NCBI GenBank assembly: GCA_920105625.2
Contig: OV050031.1
Location: 72,487,995-72,551,994 of the forward strand
Origin: Clusia tigrina
Taxonomy: Eukaryota; Arthropoda; Insecta; Diptera; Clusiidae
Direction: 5' to 3'
Length of the DNA: 64,000 bases
The notes under the pieces were generated by a model, which worked only from the letters and a program-made list of their open reading frames with translations, was not told where the DNA came from and made no database searches. The position numbers and the translations under genes were made by a program. Of the stretch, positions 13,131-26,990 are shown one piece after another; positions within the stretch are counted from its first letter, which is position 1, and each line of letters begins with the position of its first letter.

Positions 13131-16100
13131 ACCCACCCAATCGAGAGCGGCAGCGACGGAGACGCCTACAGAGACGCTGACAGATGCTGCGACGCCGACT
13201 TAGACGCCGACTGAGGCAGATAGGGGTAGATATAGGAGAGAGAAAGCAGAAGTCTCACCCAATCGACAGCGGCAACAGCTGAGACGCCTACAGTGACGCT
13301 GACAGAGGCTGCTACGCCGACTGAGGCAGATAGGGGTAGATATAGGCATAGAGAAGGCAGCAGACCCCCCAATCGATAGCGGCAGAGATTGAGACGCCTA
13401 CAGAGACACCTAGAGAGACGCTGAAAGAGGCTTCGACGCCAACTCAGACGCCGACTGAGGCAGATAGGGTCAGATATAGGCATAGAGAAGGCAGCAGACC
13501 CCCAAATCGACAGCGGCAGCGACTGAGACGAGTACAGAGACGCTTACAGAGGATGCGACACCGACTGAGAAGCCGACTGAGGCAGATAGGGGTAAATATA
13601 GGCATAGAGAAGGAAGCAGACACCCAAAATCGAGAGCGGCAGCGACTGAGACGCCTACAGAGACGCTGACAGAGGCTGCGACGCCAACTGAGACACCGAC
13701 TGAGGCAGATAGGTAGATATAGGCATAGAGAAGGCAGCTGACCACGCAATCGACAGCGGCAGCGACTGAGACACCTACAGAAACGCTGACAGAGGCTGCG
13801 ACGCCGACTGAGACGCCGACTGAGGCAGATAGGGGTAGATATAGGAATAGAGAAAGCAGCAGACCCCCCAATCGACAGCGGCAGAGACTGAGACGCCTAC
13901 AGAGACGCTGGCAGAGTCAGCGAAACCGGCTGAGACGCTTACTGAGGCAGATAGGGGTAGATATAGGCATAGAGAAGACATCAGACCCCGCAATCGACAG
14001 CGACAGCGACTGAGAGGCCTACAGAGACGCTGACAGAGGCTGCGACGCCGACTGAGACGCCGACTCAAGCCGATAGGGGTAGATATAGGCATTGGTAAGG
14101 CAGCAGACCCACCCAATCGAGAGCGGCTGCGACGGAGATGACTACAGAGACGCTGATAGAGGCTGCGATGCCGACTGAGACGCCGACTGAGACGCCGACT
14201 GAGACGCCGACTGAGGCAGATAGGGGTACATATAGGCATAGAGAAGGCAGCGACTGACACGCCTACAGAGATGCTGACAAAGTCTGCGACGCCGACTGAG
14301 GCAGATAGGGGTAGATATAGGCATAGAGAAGGCAGCAGACCCCCTCAATCGACAGCGGCAGCGACTGAGACGCCTATAGAGACGCTGACAGAGGCTGCGA
14401 CGCCGACTGAAGCGCCTAATGAGGCAGATAGGGGTAGATACAGGCAAGGAGACGGCAGAAGACTCACCCAATCGACAATGGCAACGGCTGAGACGCCTAC
14501 AGTGACGCTGACAGAGGCTGCGACGCCGACTGAGACGCCGGCTGAGGCAGATTGGGGTAGATATAGGCATGGAGAAAGCAGCAGACCCCCCAATCGATAG
14601 CGGCAGAGACAGAGACGCCTACAGAGACACCTACAGAGATGCCTACAGAGGCGCTGAAAGAGGCTTCGACGCCGACTGAGACGCCGACTGAGGCAGATAG
14701 GGTTAGATATAGGCATAGAGAAGGTCGCAGACCCCCCAATCGACAGCGGCAGTGACTGAGACGCCTACAGAGACGCTGACAGAGGCTGTGATGCCAACTG
14801 ATTCGCCGACTGAGGCAGATAGGGGTAGATATAGGCATAGATAAGGCAGCAGACCTCTCAATCCACAGCGGCAGCGACTGAGACGCCTACAGAGACGCTG
14901 ACAGAGGCTGCGACGCCGACTGAGACAGATTGGGGTAGATATAAGCATACAGAAGGCAGCAGACCCCCAAATCGATAGCGGCAGAGACGGAGTTGCCTAG
15001 AGAGACGCCTACAGAGACGCTGACAGAGGCTGCGACGCCAACTGAGACGCCGACTTAGGCAGATAGGGGTAGATATAGGCATAGAGAAGGCATCAGACCC
15101 CCCAATCGACAGCGACAGCGACTGAAACGCCTACAGAGACGCTGACAGAGGCTGCGACGCCGACTGAGACGCCTACTCAAGCCGATAGGGGTAGGCATAG
15201 GTAAGGCAGCAGACCCACCCAATCGAGACCGGCAGCTACTGAGGCGCCTACAGAGATGCTGAAAGAGGCTGCGACGCCGACTGAGACGCCGACTGAGGCA
15301 GATAGGGGTAGATATAGGCAAGGAGAAGGCAGAAGACTCACCCAATCGACAGCGGCAACGGCTGAGACGCCTACAGTGACGCTGACAGAGGCTGCGACGC
15401 CGACTGATGCAGATAGGGGTAGATATAGGCATAGAGAAGGCAGCAGACCACCCAATCGACAGCGGCAGTGACTGAGACGCCTACAGAGATGCTGACAGAG
15501 GCTGCGATGTCAACTGATTCGCCGACTGAGGCAGATAGGGGTAGATATAGGCATAGATGAGGCAGCAGACCTCCTAATCTACAGCGGCAGCGACTGAGAC
15601 GCCTACAGAGACGCTGACAGAGGCTGCGACGCCGACTGAGACAGATTGGGGTAGATATAAGCATACAGAAGGCAGCAGACCCCCAAATCGATAGCGGCAG
15701 AGATTGAGTTGCCTAGAGAGGCGCCTACAGAGACGCTAACAGAGGCTGCGACGCCGACTGAGACGCCGAGTTAGGCAGATAGGGGTAGATATAGGCATAG
15801 AGAAGGCATTAGACCCCCCAATCGACAGCGACAGGGACTGAAACGCCTAAAGAGACGCTGACAGAGGCTGCGACGCCGACTGAGACGCCGTCTCAAGCCG
15901 ATATGGGTAGATATAGGCATAGGTAAGGCAGGAGACCCACCCAATCGAGACCGGCAGCTACTGAGACGCCTACAGAGACGCTGAAAGAGGCTGCGACGCC
16001 GACTGAGACGCCGACTCAAGCCGATAGGGGTAGATATAGGCATAGGTAAGGCAGCAGACCCACCCAATCGACAGCGGCAGAGACTGAGACGCCTACAGAG

Positions 16101-19100
16101 ACGCTGGCAAAGGCTGCGACGCCGGCTGAGACGCCGACTCAAGCCGATAGGGGTGGATATAGGCATAGGTAAGGCAGCAGACCCACCCAATCGAGAGCGG
16201 CAGCTACTGAGACGCTTACAGAGACGCTGACAGAGGCTGCGACGCCGACTGAGACGCCGACTGAGGCAGAAAGGGGTAGATATAGGAATAGAGAAAGCAG
16301 CAGACCCCCCAATCGACAGCGGTAGAGACTGAGACGCCTACAGAGACGCTGGCAGAGGCAGCGAAACCGGCTGAGACGCTTACTGATGCAGATAGGGGTA
16401 GATATAGGCATAGAGGAGGCAGCAGACCCCCCAATCAGCAGCGGCAGCGACTGGGACGCCTACAGAGACGCTGACAGAGGCTGCGACGCCGACTTCGGCA
16501 GATAGCGGTAGATATAGGCATAGAGAAGGCATCAGACCCCGCAATCGACAGCGACAGCGACTGAGAGGCCTACAGAGACGCTGACAGAGGCTGCGACGCC
16601 GACTGAGACGCCGACTCAAGCCGATAGGGGTAGATATAGGCATAGGTAAGGCAGCAGACCCACCCAATCGAGAGCGGCTGCGACGGAGATGACTACAGAG
16701 ACGCTGATAGAGGCTGCGATGCCGACTGAGACGCCGACTGAGACGCCGACTGAGGCAGATAGGGGTACATATAGGCATAGAGAAGGCAGCAGACCCCCTC
16801 AATCGACAGCGGCAGCGACTGAGACGCCTATAGAGACGCTGACAGAGGCTGCGACGCCGACTGAAGCGCCTAATGAGGCAGATAGGGGTAGATACAGGCA
16901 AGGAGACGGCAGAAGACTCACCCAATCGACAATGGCAACGGCTGAGACGCCTACAGTGACGCTGACAGAGGCTGCGACGCCGACTGAGACGCCGGCTGAG
17001 GCAGATAGGGGTAGATATAGGCATGGAGAAGGCAGCAGACCCCCCAATCGATAGCGGCAGAGACTGAGACGCCTACAGAGACGGCAACAGAGATGCCTAC
17101 AGAGGCGCTGAAAGAGGCTTCGACGCCGACTGAGACGCCGACTGAGGCAGATAGGGTTAGATATAGGCATAGAGAAGGTAGCAGACCCCCAATCGACAGC
17201 GGCAGCGACTGAGACGCCTACAGAGACGCTTACAGAGGATGCGACACCGACTGAGAAGCCGACTGATGCAGATAGGGGTAGATATAGGCATAGAGAAGGC
17301 AGCAGACCCCCCAATCGACAGCGGCAGTGACTGAGACGCCTACAGAGACGCTGAGAGAGGCTGCGATGCCAACTGATTCGCCGACTGAGGCAGATAGGGG
17401 TAGATATAGGCATAGATAAGGCAGCAGACCTCCCAATCCACAGCGGCAGCGACTGAGACGCCTACAAAGACGCTGACAGAGGCTGCGACGCCGACTGAGA
17501 CAGATTGGGGTAGATATAAGCATACAGAAGGCAGCAGACCCCCAAATCGATAGCGGCAGAGGCGGAGTTGCCTAGAGAGACGCCTACAGAGACGCTGACA
17601 GAGGCTGCGACGCCGACTGATTCGCCGACTGAGGCAGATAGGGGTAGATATAGGCATAGATAAGGCAGCAGACCTCCCAATCCACAGCGGCAGCGACTGA
17701 GACGCCTACAGACACGCTGACAGAGGCTGCGACGCCGACTGAGACAGATTGGGGTAGATATAAGCATACAGAAGGCAGCAGACCCCCAAATCGATAGCGG
17801 CAGAGACGGAGTTGCCTAGAGAGACGCCTACAGAGACGCTGACAGAGGCTGCGACGCCGACTGAGACGCCGACTTAGGCAGATAGGGGTAGATATAGGCA
17901 TAGAGAAGGCATCAGACCCCCCAATCGACAGCGACAGCGACTGAAACGCTTACAGAGACGCTGACAGAGGCTTCGACGCCGACTGAGACGCTGTCTCAAG
18001 CCGATATGGGTAGATATAGGCATAGGTAAGGCAGCAGACCCACCCAATCGAGACCGGCAGCTACTGAGACGCCTACAGAGATGCTGAAAGAGGCTGCGAC
18101 GCCGACTGAGACGCCGACTGAGGCAGATAGGGGTAGATATAGGTATAGAGGAGGCAGCAGACCCCCCAATTGACAGCGGCAGCGACTGAGACGCCAACAG
18201 AGACGCTGACAGAGGCTGCGACGCCGACTGAGACGCCGACTGAGGCAGATAGGGGTAGATATAGGAATAGAGAATGCAGCAGACCCCCCAATCGACAGCG
18301 GCAGAGACTGAGACGCCTACAGAGATGCTGGCAAAGGCTGCGACGCCGGCTGAGACGCCTACTGAAGCAGATAGGGGTAGATACAGGCATAGAGAAGGCT
18401 GCAGACCCCCCAATCAACAGCGGCAGCGACTGGGACGCCTACAGAGACGCAGACAGAGGTTGCGACGCCAACTGAGACGCCCACTTAGGCAGATAGGGGT
18501 AGATATAGGCACAGAGAAGGCATCAGACCCCCCAATCGACAGCGACAGCGACTCAGACGCCTACAGAGACGCTGACAGAGGCTGAGACGCCGACTGAGAC
18601 GCCGACTGAGGCAGATAGGGGTAGATATAGGCATAGAGAAGACAGCAGACCCCCAATCGACAGCGGCAGAGACTGAGACGCCTACAGAGACGTTGAAAGA
18701 GGCTTCGACGCCGACTGAGACGCCGACTGAGGCAGATAGGGTTAGATATAGGCATAGAGAAGGCATCAGACCCTCCAATCAACAGCGGCAGCGACTGGGA
18801 CGCCTACAGAGACGCTAACAGAGGCGGCGACAACGACTGAGACGCCGACTCCAGCCGATAGGGGTAGATATAGGCATAGATAAGGCAGCAGACCCACCCA
18901 ATCGAGAGCGGCAGCGACGGAGACGCCTACAGAGACGCTGACAGATGCTGCGACGCCGACTTAGACGCCGACTGAGGCAGATAGGGGTAGATATAGGAGA
19001 GAGAAAGCAGAAGTCTCACCCAATCGACAATGGCAACGGCTGAGACGCCTACAGTGACGCTGACAGAGGCTGCGACGCCGACTGAGACGCCGGCTGAGGC

Positions 19101-20831
19101 AGATTGGGGTAGATATAGGCATGGAGAAAGCAGCAGACCCCCCAATCGATAGCGGCAGAGACTGAGACGCCTACAGAGACACCTACAGAGATGCCTACAG
19201 AGGCGCTGAAAGAGGCTTCGACGCCGACTGAGACGCCGACTGAGGCAGATAGGGTTAGATATAGGCATAGAGAAGGTCGCAGACCCCCCAATCGACAGCG
19301 ACAGCGACTGAAACGCCTACAGAGACGCTGACAGAGGCTGCGACGCCGACTGAGACGCCGACTCAAGCCGATAGATGTAGGCATAGGTAAGGCAGCAGAC
19401 CCACCCAATCGAGACCGGCAGCTACTGAGACGCCTACAGAGATGCTGAAAGAGGATGCGACGCCGACTGAGACGCCGACTGAGGCAGATAGGGGTAGATA
19501 TAGGTATAAGAAAGGCAGCAGACCCCCCAATCGAGAGCGGCAGCTACTGAGACGCTTACAGAGACGCTGACAGAGGCTGCGACGCCGACTGAGACGCCGT
19601 CTGAGGCAGATAGGGGTAGATATAGGAATAGAGAAAGCAGCAGACCCCCCAATCGACAGCGGCAGAGACTGATACGCATACAGAGACGCTGGCAGAGGCT
19701 GCGAAACCGGCTGAGACGCTTACTGAGGCAGATAGGGGTAGATATAGGCATAGAGAAGGCAGCAGACCCCCCAATCAGCGGCGGCAGCGACTGGGACGCC
19801 TACAGAGACGCTGACAGAGGCTGCGACGCCGACTGAGACGCCGACTTAGGCAGATAGGGGTAGATATAGGCATAGAGAAGGCATCAGACCCCGCAATCGA
19901 CAGCGACAGCGACTGAGAGGCCTACAGAGACGCTGACAGAGGCTGCGACGCCGACTGAGACGCCGACTCAAGCCGATAGGGGTAGATATAGGCATAGGTA
20001 AGGCAGCAGACCCACCCAATCGAGAGCGGCTGCGACGGAGATGACTACAGAGACGCTAATAGAGGCTGCGACGCCGACTGAGACGCCGACTGAGACGCCC
20101 ACTGAGGCAGATAGGGGTACATATAGGCATAGAGAAGGCAGCGACTGACACGCCTACAGAGACGCTGACAAAGTCTGCGACGCCGACTGAGGCAGATGGG
20201 GTAGATACAGGCAAGGAGAAGGCAGAAGACTCACCCAATCGACAATGGCAACGGCTGAGACGCCTACAGTGACGCTGACAGAGGCTGCGACGCCGACTGA
20301 GACGCCGGCTGAGGCAGATAGGGGTAGATATACGCATGGAGAAGGCAGCAGACCCCCCAATCGATAGCGGTAGAGACTGAGACGCCTACAGAGACGCCTA
20401 CAGAGATGCCTACAGAGGCGCTGAAAGAGGCTTCGACGCCGACTGAGACGCCGACTGAGGCAGATAGGGTTAGATATAGGCATAGAGAAGGTAGCAGACC
20501 CCCAATCGACAACGGCAGCGACTGAGACGCCTACAGAGACGCTTACAGAGGATGCGACACCGACTGAGAAGCCGACTGATGCAGATAGGGGTAGATATAG
20601 GCATATAGAACGCAGCAGACCCCCCAATCGACAGCGGCAGTGACTGAGACGCCTACAGAGACGCTGACAGAGGCTGCGACGCCGACTGAGACGCCGACTG
20701 AGGCAGATAGGGGTGGATATAGGAATAGAGAATGCAGCAGACCCCCCAATCGACAGCGGCAGAGACTGAGACGCCTACAGAGACGCTGGCAAAGGCTGCG
20801 ACGCCGGCTGAGACGCCTACTGAAGCAGATA
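13131..20831 (+). repeat. Satellite with blocks recurring at 2.5 and 5.8 kb
   Basis: The region holds about 66 monomers and no gene. A distinctive segment with GGAGAGAGAAAGCAGAAG lies near 13230 and again near 18991 (spacing 5761 bp). The segment around 14326-14700, with GACGGCAGAAGACTCACCC, recurs at about 16780-17160 (spacing 2454 bp), and a related version lies at 20180-20500. The region carries the last AGACAGATTGG-type copies (to about 17750). Confidence 0.85.
14242..14252 (+). repeat. Deletion monomer junction (25 bp lost)
   Basis: The tail GAAGGCAGC joins directly to GACT of the next head, so the C-run and most of the head are missing. The lost segment in a normal copy lies between two GGCAGC direct repeats and is 25 bp long when the C-run is six. 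Equivalent junctions occur near 20137, 36862, 37058, 43842 and 44037. Confidence 0.85.
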
Positions 20832-20845
20832 GGGGTATCTACCCC
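20832..20845. repeat. Fold-back junction, perfect 6-bp inverted repeat
   Basis: The sequence GGGGTATCTACCCC is a perfect inverted repeat with 6-bp arms and a 2-bp centre. In a normal monomer GGGGTA is followed by GATATAGG. Here it is followed by TCTACCCC, the reverse complement of GGGGTAGA, and then by a GAGACGC segment back in the normal orientation, with the rest of the tail and head missing. It is the only place where I saw a scrap of satellite in the opposite orientation. Confidence 0.85.
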
Positions 20846-22561
20846 GCCTGAGACGCATACAGAGATGCTTGCAGAGGCTGCGGCGCCTACTGAGACGCCG
20901 ACCGAGGCAGATAGGGGTAGATATAGGCATGGAGAATGCAGCAGCCCCCCCCAATTCACAGCGGCAGCGACTGAGACGCCTAAAGAGACGCTGACAGAGG
21001 CTGCGACGCCGACTGTGACGTCGACTGAGGCAGATAGGGGTAGCTATAGGCAGAAGGCAGCAGACCCCCCATTCGATAGCGGCAGCGACTGAGACGCCTA
21101 CAGAGACGCTAACAGAGGCTGCGACGCCGACTGAGACGCCGACTGAGGCAGATAGGGGTAGATATAGGCATAGAGGAGGCAGCAGAGCCCCCAATCAACA
21201 GCGGCAGCGACTGGGACGCCTACAGAGACGCTGACAGAGGCTGCGATGCCTACTGAGGCGCCGACTGAGGCAGATAGGTAGATATAGAAATAGAGAAGGC
21301 AGCTGACTCCCCAATCGACAGCGGCAGCGACTGAGACACTTACAGATACGCTGACAGAGGCTGCGACGCCGACTGAGACGTCGACTGAAGCAGATAGGGG
21401 TAGATATAGGCAGAAGGAAGCAGACCCCCCAATCGACAGCGGCAGCGATTGAGACGCCTACAGAGACGCTGACTGAGGCAAATAGGGGTAGATATAGGCA
21501 TAGAGAAGGCAGCAGACGCCCCGCAATCGACAGCGACAGTGACTGAGACGCCTACAGAGACGCTGAACGAGGCTGCGACGCCGACTGAGACGCCGACTCA
21601 GGCAGATAATGGTAGATATAGGCATAGAGAAGGCAGCAGACCCCCAATCGATAGCGGCAGCGACTGAGACGCCTACAGATACGCTGACTGAGGCAGATAG
21701 GGTTAGATATTGGCATAGAGAAGGCATCTGACCCCCCCAAATAGACAGCGGCAGCGACTGAGACCCCTACAGAGACGCTGACCGAGGCTGCGACGCCGAC
21801 TGATTCGCCGACTGAGGCTGATAGGGGTAGATATAGGCATAGAGAATGCAGCAGCCCCCCCCCAATTGACAGCGGCAGCGACTGAGACGTCTACAGAGAC
21901 GCTGACAGAGGCTGCGACGCCGACTGAGGTAGATAGGTGTAGATATAGGCATAGAGAAGGCAGCAGACCCACCAATGGACAGCGGGAGCGACTGAGACGC
22001 CTACAGAGACGCTTGCAGAGGCTGTGGCTCCTACTGAGACGCCGACCGAGGCAGATAGGGGTAGATATAGGCATAGAGAAGGCAGCAGACCCCCCAATCG
22101 ACAGTGGCAGCGACTGAGACACCTACAGAGACGCTGACAGAGGCTGCGACGCCGACTGAGACGTCGACTGAGGCAGATAGGGGTAGATATAGGCAGAAGG
22201 CATCAGACCCCCCAATCGATAGCGGCAGCGACTGAGACGCCTACAGAGACGCTAACAGAGGCTGCGACGCCGACTGAGACGCCGACTGAGGCAGATAGGG
22301 GTAGATATAGGTATAGAGAAGTCAGCAGACCAAACAATCGACAGTGGCAGCGACTGAGACGCCTACAGAGACGCTGACAGAGGCTGCGACGCCGACTGAG
22401 ACGCCGACGGAGGCAGATAGGTGTAGATATAAGCATACAGAAGGCCGCAGACCCCACCCAATCGATAGCGGCAGAGACTGAGACGCCTACTAAGGCAGAT
22501 AGGGGTAGGTATAGGCATAGAGAAGGCATCAGACCCCCTCAAGTCGACAGCGGCAGCGACT

Positions 22562-23275
22562 GAGACACTTACAGAGACGCTGACAGAGGCTGCGACGCCG
22601 ACTGACACGCCGACTGAGGCAGATAGGGGTATATATAGGCATAGAGAAGGCAGAAGACTCACCGATTCGACAGCGGCAACGGCTGAGTCGCCTGCAGTGA
22701 CGCTGACAGAGGCAGCGACGCCGACTGAGACGCAGATTGAGGCAGATAGGGGTAGAAATAGGCATAGGGAAGGCAGCAGACACCCCAATCGATAGCGGCA
22801 GAGACTGAGTCGCCTACAGAGACGCTGAAAGAGGCTTCGACGCCGACTGAGGCAGATAGGGTTAGATATAGGCATAGAGAAGGCATCTGACCCCCCAAAT
22901 AGACAGCGGCAGCGACTGAGACCCCTACAGAGACGCTGACAGAGGCTGCGACGCCGACTGAGGCTGATAGGGTTAGATATAGGCATAGAGAATGCAGCAG
23001 CCCCCCCCCCCCCCCCAATTGACAGCGGCAGCGACTGAGACGCCTACAGAGACGCTGCAAGAGGCTGCGACGCCGACTGAGGTAGATAGGTGTAGATATA
23101 GGCATAGAGAAGGCAGCAGACCCACCAATGGACAGCGGGAGCGACTGAGACGCCTACAGAGACGCTTGCAGAGGCTGTGGCTCCTACTGAGACGCCGACC
23201 GAGGCATATAGGGGTAGATATAGGCATAGAGAAGGCAGCAGACTCCCCAATCGACAGTGGCAGCGACTGAGACAC
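22562..23275 (+). repeat. 4.4-kb-spaced block, copy 1
   Basis: This block matches 26991-27717. The offset is 4429 bp on its left side and 4442 bp on its right side. The 13-bp change is accounted for by one extra 12-bp unit in the right copy (two units near 27390 against one near 22960) and one extra C in the run near 27320. Substitutions also occur, for example AGACACCCC near 22778 against AGACCCCCC. The block ends with the 16-C run and the GTGGCTCCTACTG variant. Confidence 0.88.
23001..23016 (+). repeat. C-run of 16
   Basis: Sixteen C lie between GAATGCAGCAG and AATTGACAGC. This is the monomer type in which the A that normally splits GCAGAC from the C-run is gone. The matching copy at 27443-27458 also has 16. 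Confidence 0.93.
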
Positions 23276-25621
23276 CTACAGAGACGCTGACAGAGGCTGC
23301 GATGCCGACTGAGACGTCGACTGAGGCAGATAGGGGTAGATATAGGCAAGGAGAAGGCAGAAGTCTCACCCAATCGACAGCGGCAGAGACTGAGACGAAT
23401 ACAGAGACGCCTAGAGAGACGCTGAAAGAGGCTTCGACGCCGACTGAGGCAGATAGGGGTAAATATGGGCATAGAGAAGGCAGCAGACACCCCCAATCGA
23501 CAGCGGCAGCGACTGAGACGCCTACAGAGACGTTGAAAGAGGCTTCGACGCCGACTCAGATGCCGACTGAGGCAGATAGGGTCTGATATAGGCATAGAGA
23601 AGGCAGCAGACCCCCCAATCGACAGCGGCAGCGACTGAAATGCCTACAGAGGCGCTTACAGAGGATGCGACACCGAATGAGAAGCCGACTGAGGCAGATA
23701 GGGGTAGATATAGGCATAGGTAAGGCAGCAGACCCAACCAATCGAGAGCGGCAGCGATGGAGACGCCTACAGAGAGGCTGACAGAGGCTGCGACGCCGAA
23801 TGAGACGCCGACTGAGGCAGATAGGGGTAGATATAGGCAAGGAGAAGGCAGAAGACTCACCCAATCGACAGCGGCAACGGCTGAGACGCCTACAGAGACG
23901 CAGAGAGAGGCTGCGACGCCGCCACAGACGCCGACCGAGGCAGATAGGGGTAGATATAGGCAAAGAGAAGGCAGCAGACCCCCCAATCGACAGTGGCAGC
24001 GTCTGAGACACCTACAGAGACGCTGACAGAGGCTGCGACGCCGACTGTGACGTCGACTGAGGCAGATAGGGGTAGATATAGGCAGAAGGCATCAGACCCC
24101 CAATCGATAGCGGCAGCGACTGAGACGCCTACAGAGACGCTAACAGAGGCTGCGACGCCGACTGAGACGCCGACTGAGGCAGATAGGGGTAGATATAGGC
24201 AGAAGGAAGCAGACCCCCCAATCGACAGCGGCAGCGATTGAGACGCCTACAGAGACGCTGACTGAGGCAGATAGGGGTAGATATAGGTATAGAGAAGTCA
24301 GCAGACCCCACACTCGACAGCGGCAGCGACTGAGACGCCTACAGAGACGCTGACAGAGGCTGCGACGCCGACTGAGACGCCGACGGAGGCAGATAGGTGT
24401 AGATATAAGCATACAGAAGGCCGCAGACCCCACCCAATCGATAGCGGGAGAGACTGAGACGCCTACTGAGGCAGATAGGGGTAGATATAGGCATAGAGAA
24501 GGCAGCAGACCTCCCAATCGACAGCGGGAGTGACTGAGACGTTTACAGAGACGCTGACAGAGGCTGCGACGCCTACTGAGATGCCGACTGAGGCAGATAG
24601 GTAGATATAGGCATAGAGAAGGCAGCTGACTCCCCAATCGACAGCGGCAGCGACTGAGACACTTACAGAGACGCTGACAGAGGCTGCGACGCCGACTGAG
24701 ACGTCGACTGAAGCAGATAGGGGTAGATATAGGCAGAAGGAAGCAGACCCCCCAATCGACAGCGGCAGCGATTGAGACGCCTACAGAGACGCTGACTGAG
24801 GCAGATAGGGGTAGATATAGGCATAGAGAAGGCAGCAGACGCCCCCCCAATCGACAGCGACAGTGACTGAGACGCCTACAGAGACGCTGAACGAGGCTGC
24901 GACGCCGACTTAGACGCCGACTCAGGCAGATAATGGTAGATATAGGCATAGAGAAGGCAGCAGACCCCCAATCGACAGCGGCAGCGACTGAGACGCCTAC
25001 AGAGACGCTAACAGAGGCTGCGACGACGACTGATACTCCGACTGACACGCCGACTGAGGCAGATAGGGGTATATATAGGCATAGAGAAGGCAGAAGACGC
25101 ACCCATTCGACAGCGGCAACGGCTGAGTCGCCTGCAGTGACGCTGACAGAGGCAGCGACGCCGACTGAGACGCCGACTGAGGCAGATAGGGGTAGATATA
25201 GGCATAGGGAAGGCAGCAGACCCCCCAATCGAGAGTGGCAGCGACTGAGACACCTACAGAGACGCTGACAGAGGCTGCGACGCCGACTGAGACGTCGACT
25301 GAGGCAGATAGGGGTAGATATAGGCAGAAGGCATCAGACCCCCAATCGATAGCGGCAGCGACTGAGACGCCTACAGAGACGCTAACAGAGGCTGCGACGC
25401 CGACTGAGACGCCGACTGAGGCAGATAGGGGTAGATATAGGTATAGAGAAGTCAGCAGACATCACAATCAACAGTGGCAGCGACTGAGACGCCTACAGAG
25501 ACGCTGACAGAGGCTGCGACGCCGACTGAGGCAGATAGGGTTAGATATTGGCATAGAGAAGGCATCTGACCCCCCCAAATAGACAGCGGCAGCGACTGAG
25601 ACCCCTACAGAGACGCTGACC

Positions 25622-26045
25622 GAGGCTGCGACGCCGACTGAGGCAGATAGGGGTAGATATAGGCATAGAGAATGCAGCAGCCCCCCTCCAATTGACAGCG
25701 GCAGCGACTGAGACGCCTACAGAGACGCTGACAGAGGCTGCGACGCCCGCTGAGACGCCTACTGAGGCAGATAGGGGTAGATATAGGCATAGAGAAGGCA
25801 GCAGACACCCCAATCGACAGCGGCAGCGACTGAGATGCCTACAGAGACGCTGACAGAGGCTGCGACGCCGACTGAGGCAGATAGGGGTAGATATAGGCAT
25901 AGAGAATGCAGCAGCCCCCCTCCAATTGACAGCGGCAGCGACTGAGACGCCTACAGAGACGCTGACAGAGGCTGCGACGCCCGCTGAGACGCCTACTGAG
26001 GCAGATAGGGGTAGATATAGGCATAGAGAAGGCAGCAGACACCCC
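25622..26045 (+). repeat. 234-bp dimer duplicated in tandem
   Basis: A two-monomer unit occurs twice at a spacing of 234 bp. One monomer has the C-run interrupted by T (CCCCCCTCCAATTG) and the other has GACGCCCGCTGAGACGCC with tail AGACACCCCAATC. The copies lie at about 25622-25811 and 25856-26045. A further dimer of the same kind lies near 28060-28250. Confidence 0.87.
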
Positions 26046-26990
26046 AATCAACAGCGGCAGCGAATGGGACGCCTACAGAGACGCTGACAGAGGCTGCGAC
26101 GCCGACTGAGAAGTCGACTGAGGCAGATAGGGTTAGATATAGGCATAGAGAAGGCATCAGACCCCCTCAAGTCGACAGCGGCAGCGACTGAGACGCCTAC
26201 AGAGACGCTGACAGAGGCTGCGACGCCGACTGAGGCGCCGACTGAGGCAGATAGGGGTAGATATAGGCATAGAGAATGCAGCAGCCCCCCCCCCCAATTG
26301 ACAGCGGCAGCGACTGAGACGCCTACAGACACGCTGACAGGGGCTGCGAAGCCGACTGAGGTAGATAGGTGTAGATATAGGCATAGAGAAGGCAGCAGAC
26401 CCACCAATGGACAGCGGGAGCGACTGAGACGCCTACAGAGACGCTTGCAGAGGCTGCGGCGCCTACTGAGACGCCGACCGAGGCAGATAGGGGTAGATAT
26501 AGGCACAGGGAAGGCAGCAGACCCCCAATCGACAGTGGCAGCGACTGAGACACATACAGAGACGCTGACAGAGGCTGCGACGCCGACTAAGACGTCGACT
26601 GAGGCAGATAGGGGTAGATATAGGCAGAAGGCAGCAGACCCCACCCAATCGATAGCGGCAGAGACTGTGACGCCGACTGAGGCAGGTAGGGGTAGATATA
26701 GGCATAGAGAAGGCAGCAGACCTCCCAATCGACAGCGGGAGTGACTGAGACGTTTACAGAGACGCTGAGAGAGGCTGCGACGCCTACTGAGACGCCGACT
26801 GAGGCAGATAGGTAGATATAGGCATAAAGAAGGCAGCTGACTCCCCAATCGACAGCGGCAGCGACTGAGATGCCTACAGAGACGCTGACAGAGGCTGCGA
26901 CGCCGACTGAGGCGCCGACTGAGGCAGATAGGGGTAGATATAGGCATAGAGAATGCAGCAGCCCCCCTCCAATTGACAGCGGCAGCGACT

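Noticed and set aside
20817..20960. Foreign insertion at the odd sequence TATCTACCCCGCC
   Set aside because: Every piece can be read as satellite: a reversed GGGGTAGA fragment followed by a normal 12-bp region. It is a rearrangement junction, not an insert.
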